Origin: Promethearchaeota archaeon
GTDB taxonomy: Archaea; Asgardarchaeota; Lokiarchaeia; Sigynarchaeales; SOKP01
DNA length: 26,437 nt
Assembly: GCA_019057735.1 (NCBI GenBank)
Contig: JAHLWV010000006.1
Span: 1-26,437, forward strand
Reading direction: 5' to 3'
Part shown: positions 8,302-16,841 of the stretch, one piece after another
Position numbering within the stretch: position 1 is the stretch's first letter
How the letters are laid out: each line of letters opens with the position of its first letter
Notes under the pieces: generated by a model
Told to the model about the DNA's origin: nothing
Seen by the model: the letters and a program-made list of their open reading frames with translations, nothing else
Databases searched by the model: none
Position numbers and translations under genes: made by a program

Positions 8302-9213
8302 TTAGAGAAACTCTCTTATCAAAAAATTAACCTTATCCGGTCGTTCATTTATAATCCAGTGTGACCCTTCAGGGATTCTTTTAATTTTTAACTCGGGTAT
8401 AAAATCGTCAAGACCCTCTAGATTGTGAGTTGTTAGGGCAGTATCTTTCTCGCCCCAAATTACCAATGTTGGAACATTAATCATTACAGGACTTAACTTA
8501 AGTTGTTTATCTGTCAAATTATTTATTTTTTCTCCTTGTGAAGGGGGGTTCAATCCGCCTGCTCGATAATAATTTAATCCTCCTGTTAACGCTCCAGGTT
8601 GAGACCAAGCATTTATGTACATTTGCTTATCATCCTCTGTAAATTCCATTTCAGGAGTCACTATTATATTTAATATGTTTTTATAATTACTTGCAGAAAG
8701 ATAACCTTCAGCATTTTGCGACCTAAAAAATAAAACATATTGGCTTGAAATCTGTTGATCTTTATTTCTGGCAATCAACCGCGCAAAGATATTAGGATGT
8801 GGAGCATTTATGATAATTAGCTTTTCTACTAAATTTGGGTGTAAATTAGCAAAAGGATAAGCTATAACCCCACCCCAATCATGCCCCACTAGTACGCATT
8901 TTTTTCGATTAAAATGTTCTTCGACCAATGCTCTAATATCTTCAACTATATGGTTAGGTTTATACTGTTCAATTCCTGTAGGTTTAGAAGAAAGATTATA
9001 CCCTCTCATGTCAGGGGCAACAACAAGATAATCTTTGGAGAACTCTAAAAGTTGATCTCTCCACATGTACCAGAATTGAGGGAAACCATGTAAGAAAATA
9101 ATAAGGTCCCCACTTTCTGGTCCAGCTTTAATGTAGTGAATTTTAATGTTATTAACCTCAGCAAATTCACTTTTAAATTGGGGATAATTTCTTTTTATAA
9201 TTTCTTCAGACAT
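8302..9213 (-). CDS. Alpha/beta hydrolase, epoxide hydrolase/haloalkane dehalogenase-like
   Basis: 303-residue cytosolic hydrolase. The oxyanion motif HGFP is at 42-45. The nucleophile elbow GHDWGG (110-115) has Asp112 rather than Ser, which marks the epoxide hydrolase/dehalogenase branch instead of an esterase. The acid is Asp257 (VIWGEKDTAL) and the catalytic His is 285 (GSHWI). The cap contains LNYYRA (213-218), the place where epoxide hydrolases carry a ring-opening tyrosine, so epoxide hydrolase is more likely than dehalogenase (inference). It is the second gene after the ThDP enzyme on the minus strand, 43 bases away, and may share its transcript. Confidence 0.88.
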   Translation of the reverse strand: MSEEIIKRNYPQFKSEFAEVNNIKIHYIKAGPESGDLIIFLHGFPQFWYMWRDQLLEFSKDYLVVAPDMRGYNLSSKPTGIEQYKPNHIVEDIRALVEEHFNRKKCVLVGHDWGGVIAYPFANLHPNLVEKLIIINAPHPNIFARLIARNKDQQISSQYVLFFRSQNAEGYLSASNYKNILNIIVTPEMEFTEDDKQMYINAWSQPGALTGGLNYYRAGGLNPPSQGEKINNLTDKQLKLSPVMINVPTLVIWGEKDTALTTHNLEGLDDFIPELKIKRIPEGSHWIINERPDKVNFLIREFL

Positions 9214-9256
9214 TTTAGTTTACCTTTAAGATGTTCTTATAATTAATTTTATTATA

Positions 9257-10966
9257 TTAAAACTTGACATTTGCCCATTCCAATTTGACCAGATCGGGAG
9301 GGTCAAACTTAATTTTTACATCGATTACAGCAGGTTTGCCTGAATTCTTCGCACGCTTCAATGCGGAATTAATTTCACTGGGATCTGCGACCTCTTCGCC
9401 ATAACATCCAAAACTCTCTGCTATTTTTCCATAATTGCAATCAGGCAGGTCTACATCGATATAACGTTCTCCAAAAGCTAATTTTTGACCACTTTTGATA
9501 TTACCCCAACAATTATTATTAGCGACAACAAAAATTAGATTTTTTAACCCTAATCTAACAGCAGTTTCTAAATCTTGGATGTTCATCATAAAGCTTCCAT
9601 CTCCTGAGATCGAAATGACTTGTTTATCGGGTTTGCCTATTTTTGCTCCAATACCATAACCTATAGATGTTCCAAGGTGTCCCATGCCAACAGCTTGCAG
9701 AGTTGTTAAGGGCTTTCGCTCTTTATACATATTAACTGATTCCAATGCATAGTATGTAATGTCTCCTCCATCATTGATGAGGATAGCATCATCGTCCATA
9801 AAGTCATAAACTTCTTTAACTAATCTTTGTGGAACAATTGGTATATTATCTTTAGAAGCTTTACTCGTATAGACGGATTGCTTTTTCTGTCTTTTAGCAA
9901 TAAGATTTTCCAACCACTCTCTTCTTTCAATTTTTTTTGTTTTCTTGATTTCTTCGAGAATTTGTGTTAAAAATTGCTTACAATCAGCAACAATTCCTAG
10001 CGTAATTGGCTTGGACCTACCAATTATGGATGGATCAATATCAACATGAACCAATTTTTGGGTGTCCTTCCAAACTGGAGCTTTTCCAAGCGCTAACGTA
10101 TGTGAAAATTTAGTTCCAAGCGCTAAAATTAAATCTGCTCTTGTTGTAGCTTGATATGTTGCGCTTCCTATCGATGTCCCAATAAAACAATTTGATTGAT
10201 TAGAGAGAGATCCTATTCCCATAATGCTCGTCATTACAGGTAACTGTAGATGTTCTGCGAGCTCCTGTAACTCGCTCCATGCTTCAGCTCTTAAAACGCC
10301 TCCACCGGATACTATTAAAGGTTTCTCGGCTGATAATAGAAGGTCAACCACTTTTTTTATTGATTCATGATCAACTGCAGGTTTTGCAATAGCTCTATAT
10401 TGATCTGAGGGGATAATAGATATCTTATTCTCTTCAATTCTTTGAAAATAGACATCGCTAAGAATTTCTAAAAGTACAGGTTGCGGACGCCCTCCGGAAA
10501 CCTCCCGAAAAATTTTTTGTACTGCGTCTGGAATTTCTTCTATATTTCTAACAGTTTTTTGATATTTAGTGATTGGTTTGAACATGGTAATTTGATCTAA
10601 ACCTCCTTGAAGAACAAAGGAATCCTCTTGCATACTACTTACTTGTGGTACAATTGCAATTACAGGAATACTATCGCTCCACGCAGCCCCAATTCCAGGT
10701 ATGAGATGCAATGCTCCTGGACCGACTGTTCCAAAACAAACTCCTGGCGTATTAGTTACTCTCGCATAAGCATCTGCTGCGTGGGCTGCAGCTTGTTCGT
10801 GACGAAACATAACCGTATTTATTCCTTGTTTTCTGCCCCATTTGTAGATTGCATCGAACATTGGGAGGAAATGACCGCCAATAATACCAAACATATATTT
10901 AACTTTTTCTTCGAGAAGACATTTAATTAGTACATCTCCTCCATGTAGCATCTTATTTTCTGACAT
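9257..10966 (-). CDS. Thiamine-diphosphate-dependent enzyme, acetolactate synthase/2-hydroxyacyl-CoA lyase-like
   Basis: Three-domain ThDP enzyme of 569 residues, the normal size for the acetolactate synthase/benzoylformate decarboxylase/oxalyl-CoA decarboxylase superfamily. The cofactor-activating Glu is E57 in RHEQAAAHAADAYAR. The ThDP-magnesium motif runs from GDGS (455-458) to NNN (483-485). Binding of pyrimidine and pyrophosphate regions is therefore intact. The middle domain has GTKFSHT and DIDPSIIGR, typical of the family. It carries out C-C bond cleavage or ligation next to a carbonyl, but the sequence does not decide between acetolactate synthase, a 2-hydroxyacyl-CoA lyase or a decarboxylase. 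No regulatory small subunit is present and it sits with catabolic genes, so a branched-chain amino acid role is less likely. Confidence 0.85.
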   Translation of the reverse strand: MSENKMLHGGDVLIKCLLEEKVKYMFGIIGGHFLPMFDAIYKWGRKQGINTVMFRHEQAAAHAADAYARVTNTPGVCFGTVGPGALHLIPGIGAAWSDSIPVIAIVPQVSSMQEDSFVLQGGLDQITMFKPITKYQKTVRNIEEIPDAVQKIFREVSGGRPQPVLLEILSDVYFQRIEENKISIIPSDQYRAIAKPAVDHESIKKVVDLLLSAEKPLIVSGGGVLRAEAWSELQELAEHLQLPVMTSIMGIGSLSNQSNCFIGTSIGSATYQATTRADLILALGTKFSHTLALGKAPVWKDTQKLVHVDIDPSIIGRSKPITLGIVADCKQFLTQILEEIKKTKKIERREWLENLIAKRQKKQSVYTSKASKDNIPIVPQRLVKEVYDFMDDDAILINDGGDITYYALESVNMYKERKPLTTLQAVGMGHLGTSIGYGIGAKIGKPDKQVISISGDGSFMMNIQDLETAVRLGLKNLIFVVANNNCWGNIKSGQKLAFGERYIDVDLPDCNYGKIAESFGCYGEEVADPSEINSALKRAKNSGKPAVIDVKIKFDPPDLVKLEWANVKF

Positions 10967-11015
10967 ATTTTTCAGATCATTTAGTAATTTAAGACTTATT
11001 TTTCAACAGTTATTC

Positions 11016-11023
11016 GATATAAA
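11016..11023 (-). promoter_or_regulatory. Candidate TATA box for the ThDP-enzyme/hydrolase transcript
   Basis: On the minus strand the stretch reads TTTATATC, a near-consensus archaeal TATA box about 50 bases before the ATG at 10966. A start of transcription near 10990-10995 would leave a leader of about 25-30 bases. Confidence 0.35.
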
Positions 11024-11142
11024 TTGTTTAATGATAAATGTATATTTAAGATTTCATAAATCTACAATTATCGAGGATGGTTCTTTTTGAGGATACTATT
11101 AAATGTACACAATTTATCGCAGAAAAAAAAGAATTAGAAAAC

Positions 11143-11155
11143 TTTTATAAATTTA
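11143..11155 (+). promoter_or_regulatory. Candidate TATA box for the FAD oxidase operon
   Basis: TTTTATAAATTTA on the plus strand, about 50 bases before the ATG at 11201. It lies in the 234-base gap between divergent genes. No clear ribosome-binding site precedes the ATG. Confidence 0.35.
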
Positions 11156-11200
11156 ATAGACAAAGTATATCAATATAATTAAAAAAAAATATGACTAAAA

Positions 11201-12736
11201 ATGTCAAAAGTTAAAGAGGCTTATAAAGAAATTGAAACCGTCCTAGGGTCTGATTATATCACGGATAAGGATTTTATGAAGGCAGCTTATTCAAGGAATG
11301 TAGACCCCGCTTTTCCAGATAGATGGGCGGATATAATAGTGAGGCCAGAAACTACTGAAGAAGTTTCAGAAATCGTGAAGATTGCTAATAAATACAAGAT
11401 TCCTATGGTTCCAAGAGGCGGTGGCGCTGATCTCGTTGGAGGAGCAGCCACCCAAGGGGGAATTCTTATAGATCTTACGCGAATGAACAAAATTTTGGAA
11501 GTAAATACGGATGATTATTATATCGTAGTTGAATGTGGAATCACATGGGGAGATTTAGTTTCGCAACTACATCCTACAGGTTATACAACAGGTACTATTG
11601 GTCCAGGAAGTGGCTATGCAGCGACGATTGGAGGAGGTCTTTCAAATAGCACTGCAGGAGGCGGATCAACTAAATATGGTTTAGTTCCAGATATCTGCTT
11701 AGGTGTTGAGGTAGTTTTACCTAATCCTCAAGGAACCATCATTAAAACTGGAGCAGCAGCAAATAAATACGCTAAACCATTTTGCCGATATGGTTTATCT
11801 CCTGATTTTACAGGGCTTTTTATGGGAGATGTTGGTACGATGGGAATCAAAACCAAAGCTTACTTAAGAATATGGCCGGATCCTCCATTTAAAGCAAGTA
11901 GAAGTTATCTTCTTAACAATGGTGATTACAATAATGTATTTAAAATTGCTCACCAAATAAGGAATGATATCGGAGATGGATTACGTGATTTAATGGTCTT
12001 ACCTCAAATACTCGTACAGATGACTGCAGGTGATTTAAGGACAGCAGAAGGCAAAAAAATACGGATAAAAGGACCGTTATTTCAGATGACTATAGAAGCA
12101 ACAGATCAACGAATTTTGGACGTTCATCTCGAAAAACTCGAGGAGATTATGACAAAAGATAAAATTACAACCCCCCTTCCTAAACCACCAGCTGGTGCGG
12201 AAGGATCAGCATGGAAATATGATTTAAAAAGTCAATTTCATTTTTTCCAAGCAACAATCTCCCCCTCACCTTCAACGATCACAATGGTTACATGTCATAA
12301 AATACCCATTTCACAAATGGGGAATATTCATAAAAAGATCCTTGACTTTGATATACAGAATAAAGATGAATTTCCTGAAGGAAATTTACTACCCCCTGGA
12401 ACATTTGCAGCAATGCAATATTTTCTACCAAATGGGAACTTCGTAGTATTAGGAGGTTTTACCGGTGAAAACACTGATGAAATGCGAGAAAAGAATATGA
12501 ATATTTGGCATAAGAAAACAAGATATCAGGTCCGTTATGGCGCAATTCATTACTGGCTTGGTGAATCAATTTCACAATCTATTGTCGAAGCAGATGCATA
12601 TACACCAGAATTTAGGCAATTTTTTAAAGACATGAAAAGAGCTGTGGATCCAAACTTTCTATTGAGCCCAAATAAATTCCACATGTATAGTTATGACGAC
12701 GATATAACTAAATATATTGTAAAAGATGAGGAGTAG
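11201..12736 (+). CDS. FAD-binding oxidoreductase, GlcD/D-2-hydroxyacid dehydrogenase type
   Basis: 511-residue flavoprotein of the PCMH (VAO) fold, expected to oxidise a 2-hydroxy acid or related alcohol and pass electrons to the iron-sulfur protein next to it. The FAD-binding domain starts with PRGGGADLVGGA (71-82). TGTIGPGSGYAATIGGGLSNS and the GDVGTMGI segment continue the flavin site. The C-terminal cap domain ends with DPNFLLSPNKFH, a GlcD-family hallmark (DP..lLNPGK). An upstream ATG at 11190 is out of frame and soon stops, so 11201 is used. It lies 9 bases before the GlcF-like gene; such pairs form a membrane-associated or soluble dehydrogenase complex (family knowledge). Substrate is undetermined: lactate, glycolate or another hydroxy acid. 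Confidence 0.88.
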   Translation: MSKVKEAYKEIETVLGSDYITDKDFMKAAYSRNVDPAFPDRWADIIVRPETTEEVSEIVKIANKYKIPMVPRGGGADLVGGAATQGGILIDLTRMNKILEVNTDDYYIVVECGITWGDLVSQLHPTGYTTGTIGPGSGYAATIGGGLSNSTAGGGSTKYGLVPDICLGVEVVLPNPQGTIIKTGAAANKYAKPFCRYGLSPDFTGLFMGDVGTMGIKTKAYLRIWPDPPFKASRSYLLNNGDYNNVFKIAHQIRNDIGDGLRDLMVLPQILVQMTAGDLRTAEGKKIRIKGPLFQMTIEATDQRILDVHLEKLEEIMTKDKITTPLPKPPAGAEGSAWKYDLKSQFHFFQATISPSPSTITMVTCHKIPISQMGNIHKKILDFDIQNKDEFPEGNLLPPGTFAAMQYFLPNGNFVVLGGFTGENTDEMREKNMNIWHKKTRYQVRYGAIHYWLGESISQSIVEADAYTPEFRQFFKDMKRAVDPNFLLSPNKFHMYSYDDDITKYIVKDEE

Positions 12737-12745
12737 GGAAGAAAA

Positions 12746-13951
12746 ATGACAGAACTCAAACCGAACGAAAAATTTAAACATCTGGCTAAAATTGGTCCAA
12801 CTGTATTACAATGTATCGCATGCGGTGATTGCAGAGAACAAACTGATTACACTACAAATCCGCAAAAGTGGGGTGTATGTGTAGCCAGAGAGCATACATC
12901 TGGTTTTGAGGCTTTTTTTGCTCGAGGGAAGATGCAAATTATTCGCTCTCTTTGGCAAGGAAAACTAGAATTAAGCAAAGAAATGGCAGATGTTATATTC
13001 CAGTGTCCTACATGTAATGCATGCACAGAAGCGTGTGCGTACGATATGGATAATGTTGCTCTTTATGAAGCCTTGCGAGCTGAATTAGTGGATGCAGGAT
13101 GTGGATTAGAAGCGCATATTCCGATGAATCAAGCGATGGTTGAACTTTTAAATCCTTATGGAAGAGACAATAAACTTAAAACCAAATGGTTAGAAAAGCT
13201 GGATTTCAAGGTAAAAGATGCAAATACCGAACAAGCAAATCTTCTTTATTTTGTAGGGTGTACAGCTGCTTTAACTCCAGATATTGAGAATGTAGCAGTA
13301 AATACAGCCAAGATTCTAAATAAATTAGGTATAGACTTTTCTGTTTTCGGAGAACATGAGGTATGTTGTGGAAGCGTCGGAATGAGAACAGGAGACCTTA
13401 AAGCTTTTAATTCCGTTGCAACGAAGAATTATGAAATGTTTAAGAAGAGTGGAGTGAAATCAATTATTACAAGTTGCGCTGGTTGTTATAGAACTTTAAA
13501 GAAAGATTATGCTGATTACATGGAAGAACTTGGAATTACGGTCTACCATACGATTGAATTCTTAAACAAACATATAAAAGAAAACAATGTACAGTTAAAG
13601 AACTTAGGATTGAACACGACTTACCACGATCCATGTCATACAGGACGGCATATGGGGCTTTATGAAGAACCTAGAGAGTTATTGAGCAAAATTGCGAATA
13701 TAACTGAGATGAAAACGATTAAGCAAAGTGCAAACTGTTGCGGTGCTGGAGGAGGAGTAAAAAAAGGGTTCGCTGACTTGGCTCTAGAAATTGCTAAGAG
13801 TAGAATAAAGGAAGCGGAGGAAACAGGCGCGGATAACTTAGTAAGTATTTGTCCATTCTGCTATAGGAACCTAGTTGATGCAATAGAAGCACTTGATTCA
13901 AATATAAAAATGGTAGATTTAACAGATTTATTAAATCAAGCTTTAGATTAA
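12746..13951 (+). CDS. Iron-sulfur oxidoreductase with two CCG domains, GlcF/HdrD-like
   Basis: 401-residue electron-transfer protein. Two N-terminal [4Fe-4S] sites are visible: CIACGDC with a fourth Cys placed later (WGVC), and CPTCNACTEAC. Two CCG domains follow. The first has CCGS...CAGC around residues 210-248. The second has DPCH...CCGAGGG...CPFC near the C-terminus. These are the cysteine sets that in heterodisulfide-reductase-like proteins bind a non-cubane cluster. It follows the FAD oxidase with a 9-base gap containing a GGGAAG-type ribosome-binding site, so the two should work as a dehydrogenase complex. The widened spacing of the first cluster is seen in part of this family. The electron acceptor is unknown. 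Confidence 0.9.
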   Translation: MTELKPNEKFKHLAKIGPTVLQCIACGDCREQTDYTTNPQKWGVCVAREHTSGFEAFFARGKMQIIRSLWQGKLELSKEMADVIFQCPTCNACTEACAYDMDNVALYEALRAELVDAGCGLEAHIPMNQAMVELLNPYGRDNKLKTKWLEKLDFKVKDANTEQANLLYFVGCTAALTPDIENVAVNTAKILNKLGIDFSVFGEHEVCCGSVGMRTGDLKAFNSVATKNYEMFKKSGVKSIITSCAGCYRTLKKDYADYMEELGITVYHTIEFLNKHIKENNVQLKNLGLNTTYHDPCHTGRHMGLYEEPRELLSKIANITEMKTIKQSANCCGAGGGVKKGFADLALEIAKSRIKEAEETGADNLVSICPFCYRNLVDAIEALDSNIKMVDLTDLLNQALD

Positions 13952-13954
13952 ATA

Positions 13955-13979
13955 TTTTTTTTATATATTATAAATTTTA
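13955..13979 (+). promoter_or_regulatory. T-run terminator followed by TATA-like promoter
   Basis: Eight T residues at 13955-13962 begin four bases after the stop of the iron-sulfur gene, a typical archaeal U-tract terminator. They run straight into TTATATATTATAAATTTTA, a strong TATA-like stretch about 35-45 bases before the next ATG. The flavoprotein gene at 14007 may therefore have its own promoter. Confidence 0.4.
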
Positions 13980-14006
13980 AATAATGAAAAGGGGAAATTA
14001 AAAAAA

Positions 14007-15998
14007 ATGGTAAAATTAAGTGATCCAATCACAATTAGAGGTATAGAATTTAAAAATAGATTAGGCTATCCACCTATGTTAACATTTTCATCTAATCGAA
14101 ATGGAGCTCCAACTAAAGCATCTTTTCGTATATATGAAGATAAAGCTCGTGGAGGGGCAGGACTAATTACATATGAAAACACTACACCTGAATCTCCAGA
14201 AGTAATAAGTGCTGGCTTAGCACATATAGGAACCGAGAGTGACGTCCGAAAATATAAAAAACTTACTGACAAGATTCATGAATATGGTGCTAAAATAGGA
14301 ATGCAAATGGGATATGGGGGGATAATAGGCCTTATGTTTAGTGGATTGATGAATATGCAGATGATATGTAACGGACCTTCAGCAATAGATCCCATAGAAG
14401 CGACTTCAGCTCAGAGTTCAACACTACCTTGGTTTGCGGATCGTCTAAGAAAACTCGGTTCTAGGATTAAAGAGTTAACTGTTGAGGAAATTGTTACCTT
14501 TGAGGAAAAATTAGCTCAAGGAGCAAAGAGAGCAATTGAAGCGGGATTTGATTATATTGATATTCATTCTGGTCATGGAATGTTATTTATGGCGTTTTTA
14601 TCAAGTTTTTATAATCGAAGAACTGATGAATATGGAGGTTCGATTGAAAATAGATGTCGTTTTTTGGTAGAATCAATTAAAAAAATGAGAGATACCATAG
14701 GGGAAAAACCTCCAATTTTTGTTCGATTTTCCGCTGATGAACTTCTCACGGACGGAAATACAATTGAAGACGGGGTAAAAATCGCGCAAGTTTTGGAAAA
14801 AGCTGGAGCAGATTGTCTTGATATTACTCAAGGTATTATTATTCGCTCTCCGAACGGTATTCAGGTACCAACCTATATAGACCATGGGGGTTTTATTCAA
14901 TTTGCTGAAGCTATTAAAAAAGCAGTTAATATTCCAGTCATCGGAGTTGGTAGAATCGTCGACCCTAAAATGGCAGATGAATTTATTCAACAAGGTAAAG
15001 CGGACATCATTTATATGGGAAGACAGTTATTATGTGATCCTGAGACCCCAAATAAATATTTCAATGGACGAACTGATGAAATCAAAACTTGTATAGGTTG
15101 CTTACAAGGATGTAGAAATGGAGTTTGCGTATACGATGCTTATAGTAGTGCTAATTATCAGGAACTTAAACCCTCTACTGAAATTAAAAAAATTGTAATA
15201 TTAGGAGCAGGTATAGCGGGAATGGAAGCAGCCAGGGTTGCTAAATTAAGGGGGCACGAAGTAGAAATATACGAGAAATCTAACAAAATAGGAGGATTAC
15301 TGCCTCTTGTTGCATCTGAGTATAAAAAGGAAGACTTCATGAATATTGTGAATTATTTAGAAAAGCAGTTATCTAAACTAGGTATTTCTGTACATCTAAA
15401 TAAGGAACTAACAAAAGAACAAATTGTTGGATTAAACCCAGATATCATAGTTCTAGCAACAGGTTCAGAAGCTACTGTACCAGTATCATTGAAAGGTAAA
15501 TCTAATGTGTTGACACAAGATGAAGCAATTTTAAATGTTAAACCTTTAGGGAAAGACTTAGTAGTATGGGGGTTAGATACCTATTGGAGAGGGGGAGCAG
15601 AAACTGCTATAACTTTAGATAGCCGAGGACATAATGTAAAAGCACTTATAGGATCAGAATTAGGTGTTGCTCAAATTTTATTGCCAGTTGGGGATTCTGG
15701 AAGAATGTTTGGAATATTGAAAGAATTAACGGAGAGAAAGATACCCATTTATCCAGGAGCAAAACTTTTAGAAGTAAATGATAATATCGTCAAATTCCTC
15801 GATAAAGATAAAAAAGAAGTTAGCATTCAGGCAGATAATCTAATTCATTGTGGAGCTAGAATCACTCATGGCAAAAAGTTAAAGGAAACTTTTGAAGGAA
15901 CAGCTCCAGAAATTGTGCTTATTGGGGATTGTAAGAAACCTCAAGACATAGAATTAGCAATGAGAGACGCTCAAACTTTTGCAAGAAGTTTGAAATAA
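14007..15998 (+). CDS. Old Yellow Enzyme family NADH:flavin oxidoreductase / 2,4-dienoyl-CoA reductase type
   Basis: 663-residue iron-sulfur flavoprotein with FadH/trimethylamine-dehydrogenase architecture. An FMN TIM barrel spans about 1-350, with the family block HSGHGMLFMAFLSSFYNRRT then DEYGGSIENR. The [4Fe-4S] site is C362, C365, C369 and C374. An FAD/NAD(P)-binding half starts with VILGAGIAGMEAARVA. It would reduce an activated C=C bond or oxidise the reverse way, using NAD(P)H through FAD, the cluster and FMN. The third-to-fourth cysteine spacing is only 4 residues, shorter than the 11-12 usual in FadH and trimethylamine dehydrogenase. A GGGG ribosome-binding site lies 12 bases before the ATG. 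Substrate is unknown; enoate or dienoyl-CoA is the best guess given the acyl-CoA genes nearby. Confidence 0.9.
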   Translation: MVKLSDPITIRGIEFKNRLGYPPMLTFSSNRNGAPTKASFRIYEDKARGGAGLITYENTTPESPEVISAGLAHIGTESDVRKYKKLTDKIHEYGAKIGMQMGYGGIIGLMFSGLMNMQMICNGPSAIDPIEATSAQSSTLPWFADRLRKLGSRIKELTVEEIVTFEEKLAQGAKRAIEAGFDYIDIHSGHGMLFMAFLSSFYNRRTDEYGGSIENRCRFLVESIKKMRDTIGEKPPIFVRFSADELLTDGNTIEDGVKIAQVLEKAGADCLDITQGIIIRSPNGIQVPTYIDHGGFIQFAEAIKKAVNIPVIGVGRIVDPKMADEFIQQGKADIIYMGRQLLCDPETPNKYFNGRTDEIKTCIGCLQGCRNGVCVYDAYSSANYQELKPSTEIKKIVILGAGIAGMEAARVAKLRGHEVEIYEKSNKIGGLLPLVASEYKKEDFMNIVNYLEKQLSKLGISVHLNKELTKEQIVGLNPDIIVLATGSEATVPVSLKGKSNVLTQDEAILNVKPLGKDLVVWGLDTYWRGGAETAITLDSRGHNVKALIGSELGVAQILLPVGDSGRMFGILKELTERKIPIYPGAKLLEVNDNIVKFLDKDKKEVSIQADNLIHCGARITHGKKLKETFEGTAPEIVLIGDCKKPQDIELAMRDAQTFARSLK

Positions 15999-16010
15999 AT
16001 TTTTCACTTT

Positions 16011-16045
16011 CTTTTTTTAATTTGTTTTTATTTGTTTTTATTTTT
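16011..16045 (+). terminator. T-rich terminator with 10-bp tandem repeat
   Basis: The 68-base gap between converging genes is strongly T-rich on the plus strand. Two exact copies of TTTGTTTTTA stand at 16021-16030 and 16031-16040, preceded by a seven-T run and followed by TTTTT. This matches archaeal U-tract termination for the flavoprotein gene. Confidence 0.5.
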
Positions 16046-16066
16046 GGTCTTTAATTACGCGATTCA

Positions 16067-16657
16067 TTATTTAGGAAAGCCGTCTATGCCGTCCTCTAAT
16101 TGAACTCCTAAAGTATTAAGAGCCATTGAAACTAAATTGTATTGCCCGACAGTAAATACAAGATCGATGAGTTGGTGTTTATTATATTTTACAGCAATTT
16201 TTTGCCAGGTTGCATCTGTTATAAAAGAATCGATATAGAGTTCGTCAACAGCACGAACTAAAGTAGCATCAAATGCATCCCAACCTTCTGCATTTGGACC
16301 TTCAATTATCTGAATTATTTCTTCATCGTTTAACCCAGCTCGCTTTCCAATTATTACATGTTGACCCCATTCGTATTCTGCCTGACAGAGCCATCCGATT
16401 CGCAGAATAAGAATCTCTCTATCTCGAGGTGGAAGTGAAGATTTAAATAAAATGTGATTACCAAAAACTCGCCATCGCTTGTATAACTTAGAATAATTAG
16501 CTAATGTAGCCATTATATTAGTAACAGGTCCTTTAGTAATTTTTTTAAAACCTTCGATCAGTTTTCTAGCATCTTCATCCCATTCAGATTCTTTCTGAGG
16601 ATAAATTCTCGGTTCTGAAAGTCGAACGATTTCGCGTTGATCTAGCTTCCTATCCAT
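16067..16657 (-). CDS. Carboxymuconolactone decarboxylase (CMD/AhpD-like) family protein
   Basis: 196-residue all-helical protein. The core segment LPPRDREILILRIGWLCQAEYEWGQHVIIGKRAGLNDEEI (from about residue 76) matches the CMD family pattern, with conserved Glu and His in the YEWGQH part. There is no CxxC pair, so peroxidase activity of the AhpD kind is unlikely. Proteins of this subtype, with WxxxCQxxYEWxxH, are common in aromatic, steroid or lipid catabolic clusters, but most have no proven reaction. A ribosome-binding site AAGGATGAT precedes the ATG. The gene is divergent from the acyl-CoA ligase, so the two may be co-regulated through the shared 184-base region. Confidence 0.85.
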   Translation of the reverse strand: MDRKLDQREIVRLSEPRIYPQKESEWDEDARKLIEGFKKITKGPVTNIMATLANYSKLYKRWRVFGNHILFKSSLPPRDREILILRIGWLCQAEYEWGQHVIIGKRAGLNDEEIIQIIEGPNAEGWDAFDATLVRAVDELYIDSFITDATWQKIAVKYNKHQLIDLVFTVGQYNLVSMALNTLGVQLEDGIDGFPK

Positions 16658-16706
16658 AGATTTATCATCCTTTTCTTTTTTAGCCTATTATATTTATTTT
16701 ATACTA

Positions 16707-16757
16707 AGGATTGAAAAAATCCTATTAATTAAGTCTTTTTTGTTATTCTTCAATAAC
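16707..16757. repeat. Two small inverted repeats in the ligase/CMD divergent promoter region
   Basis: AGGATT at 16707-16712 and AATCCT at 16718-16723 are perfect inverted 6-mers around a 5-base spacer. GTTATT at 16742-16747 and AATAAC at 16752-16757 are a second perfect pair around a 4-base spacer. Both lie upstream of the ligase TATA-like stretch. They could be operators or may be chance in AT-rich DNA. Confidence 0.4.
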
Positions 16758-16795
16758 TTATTAACTATGCTGAATTTTTCTAATAAATTAAAAAA

Positions 16796-16804
16796 TTAAA
16801 TATA
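16796..16804 (+). promoter_or_regulatory. Candidate TATA box for the acyl-CoA ligase gene
   Basis: TTAAATATA on the plus strand, preceded by an A-rich stretch that could act as BRE, about 40 bases before the ATG. The transcript would start near 16828 with a very short leader. The 16658-16841 gap holds this and the inverted repeats, and no gene. Confidence 0.35.
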
Positions 16805-16841
16805 CACTTTAAACTTAAAAATATAAGAATTGTGGTAAAAA

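Noticed and set aside
9257..10966. Biosynthetic acetolactate synthase (ilvB)
   Set aside because: No regulatory small subunit or ilvC/ilvD neighbour, and it is set among catabolic genes; only the superfamily is supported.
16021..16040. Tandem TTTGTTTTTA as a mobile-element or CRISPR repeat
   Set aside because: Only two 10-base copies in a T-rich convergent gap; a terminator explains it.
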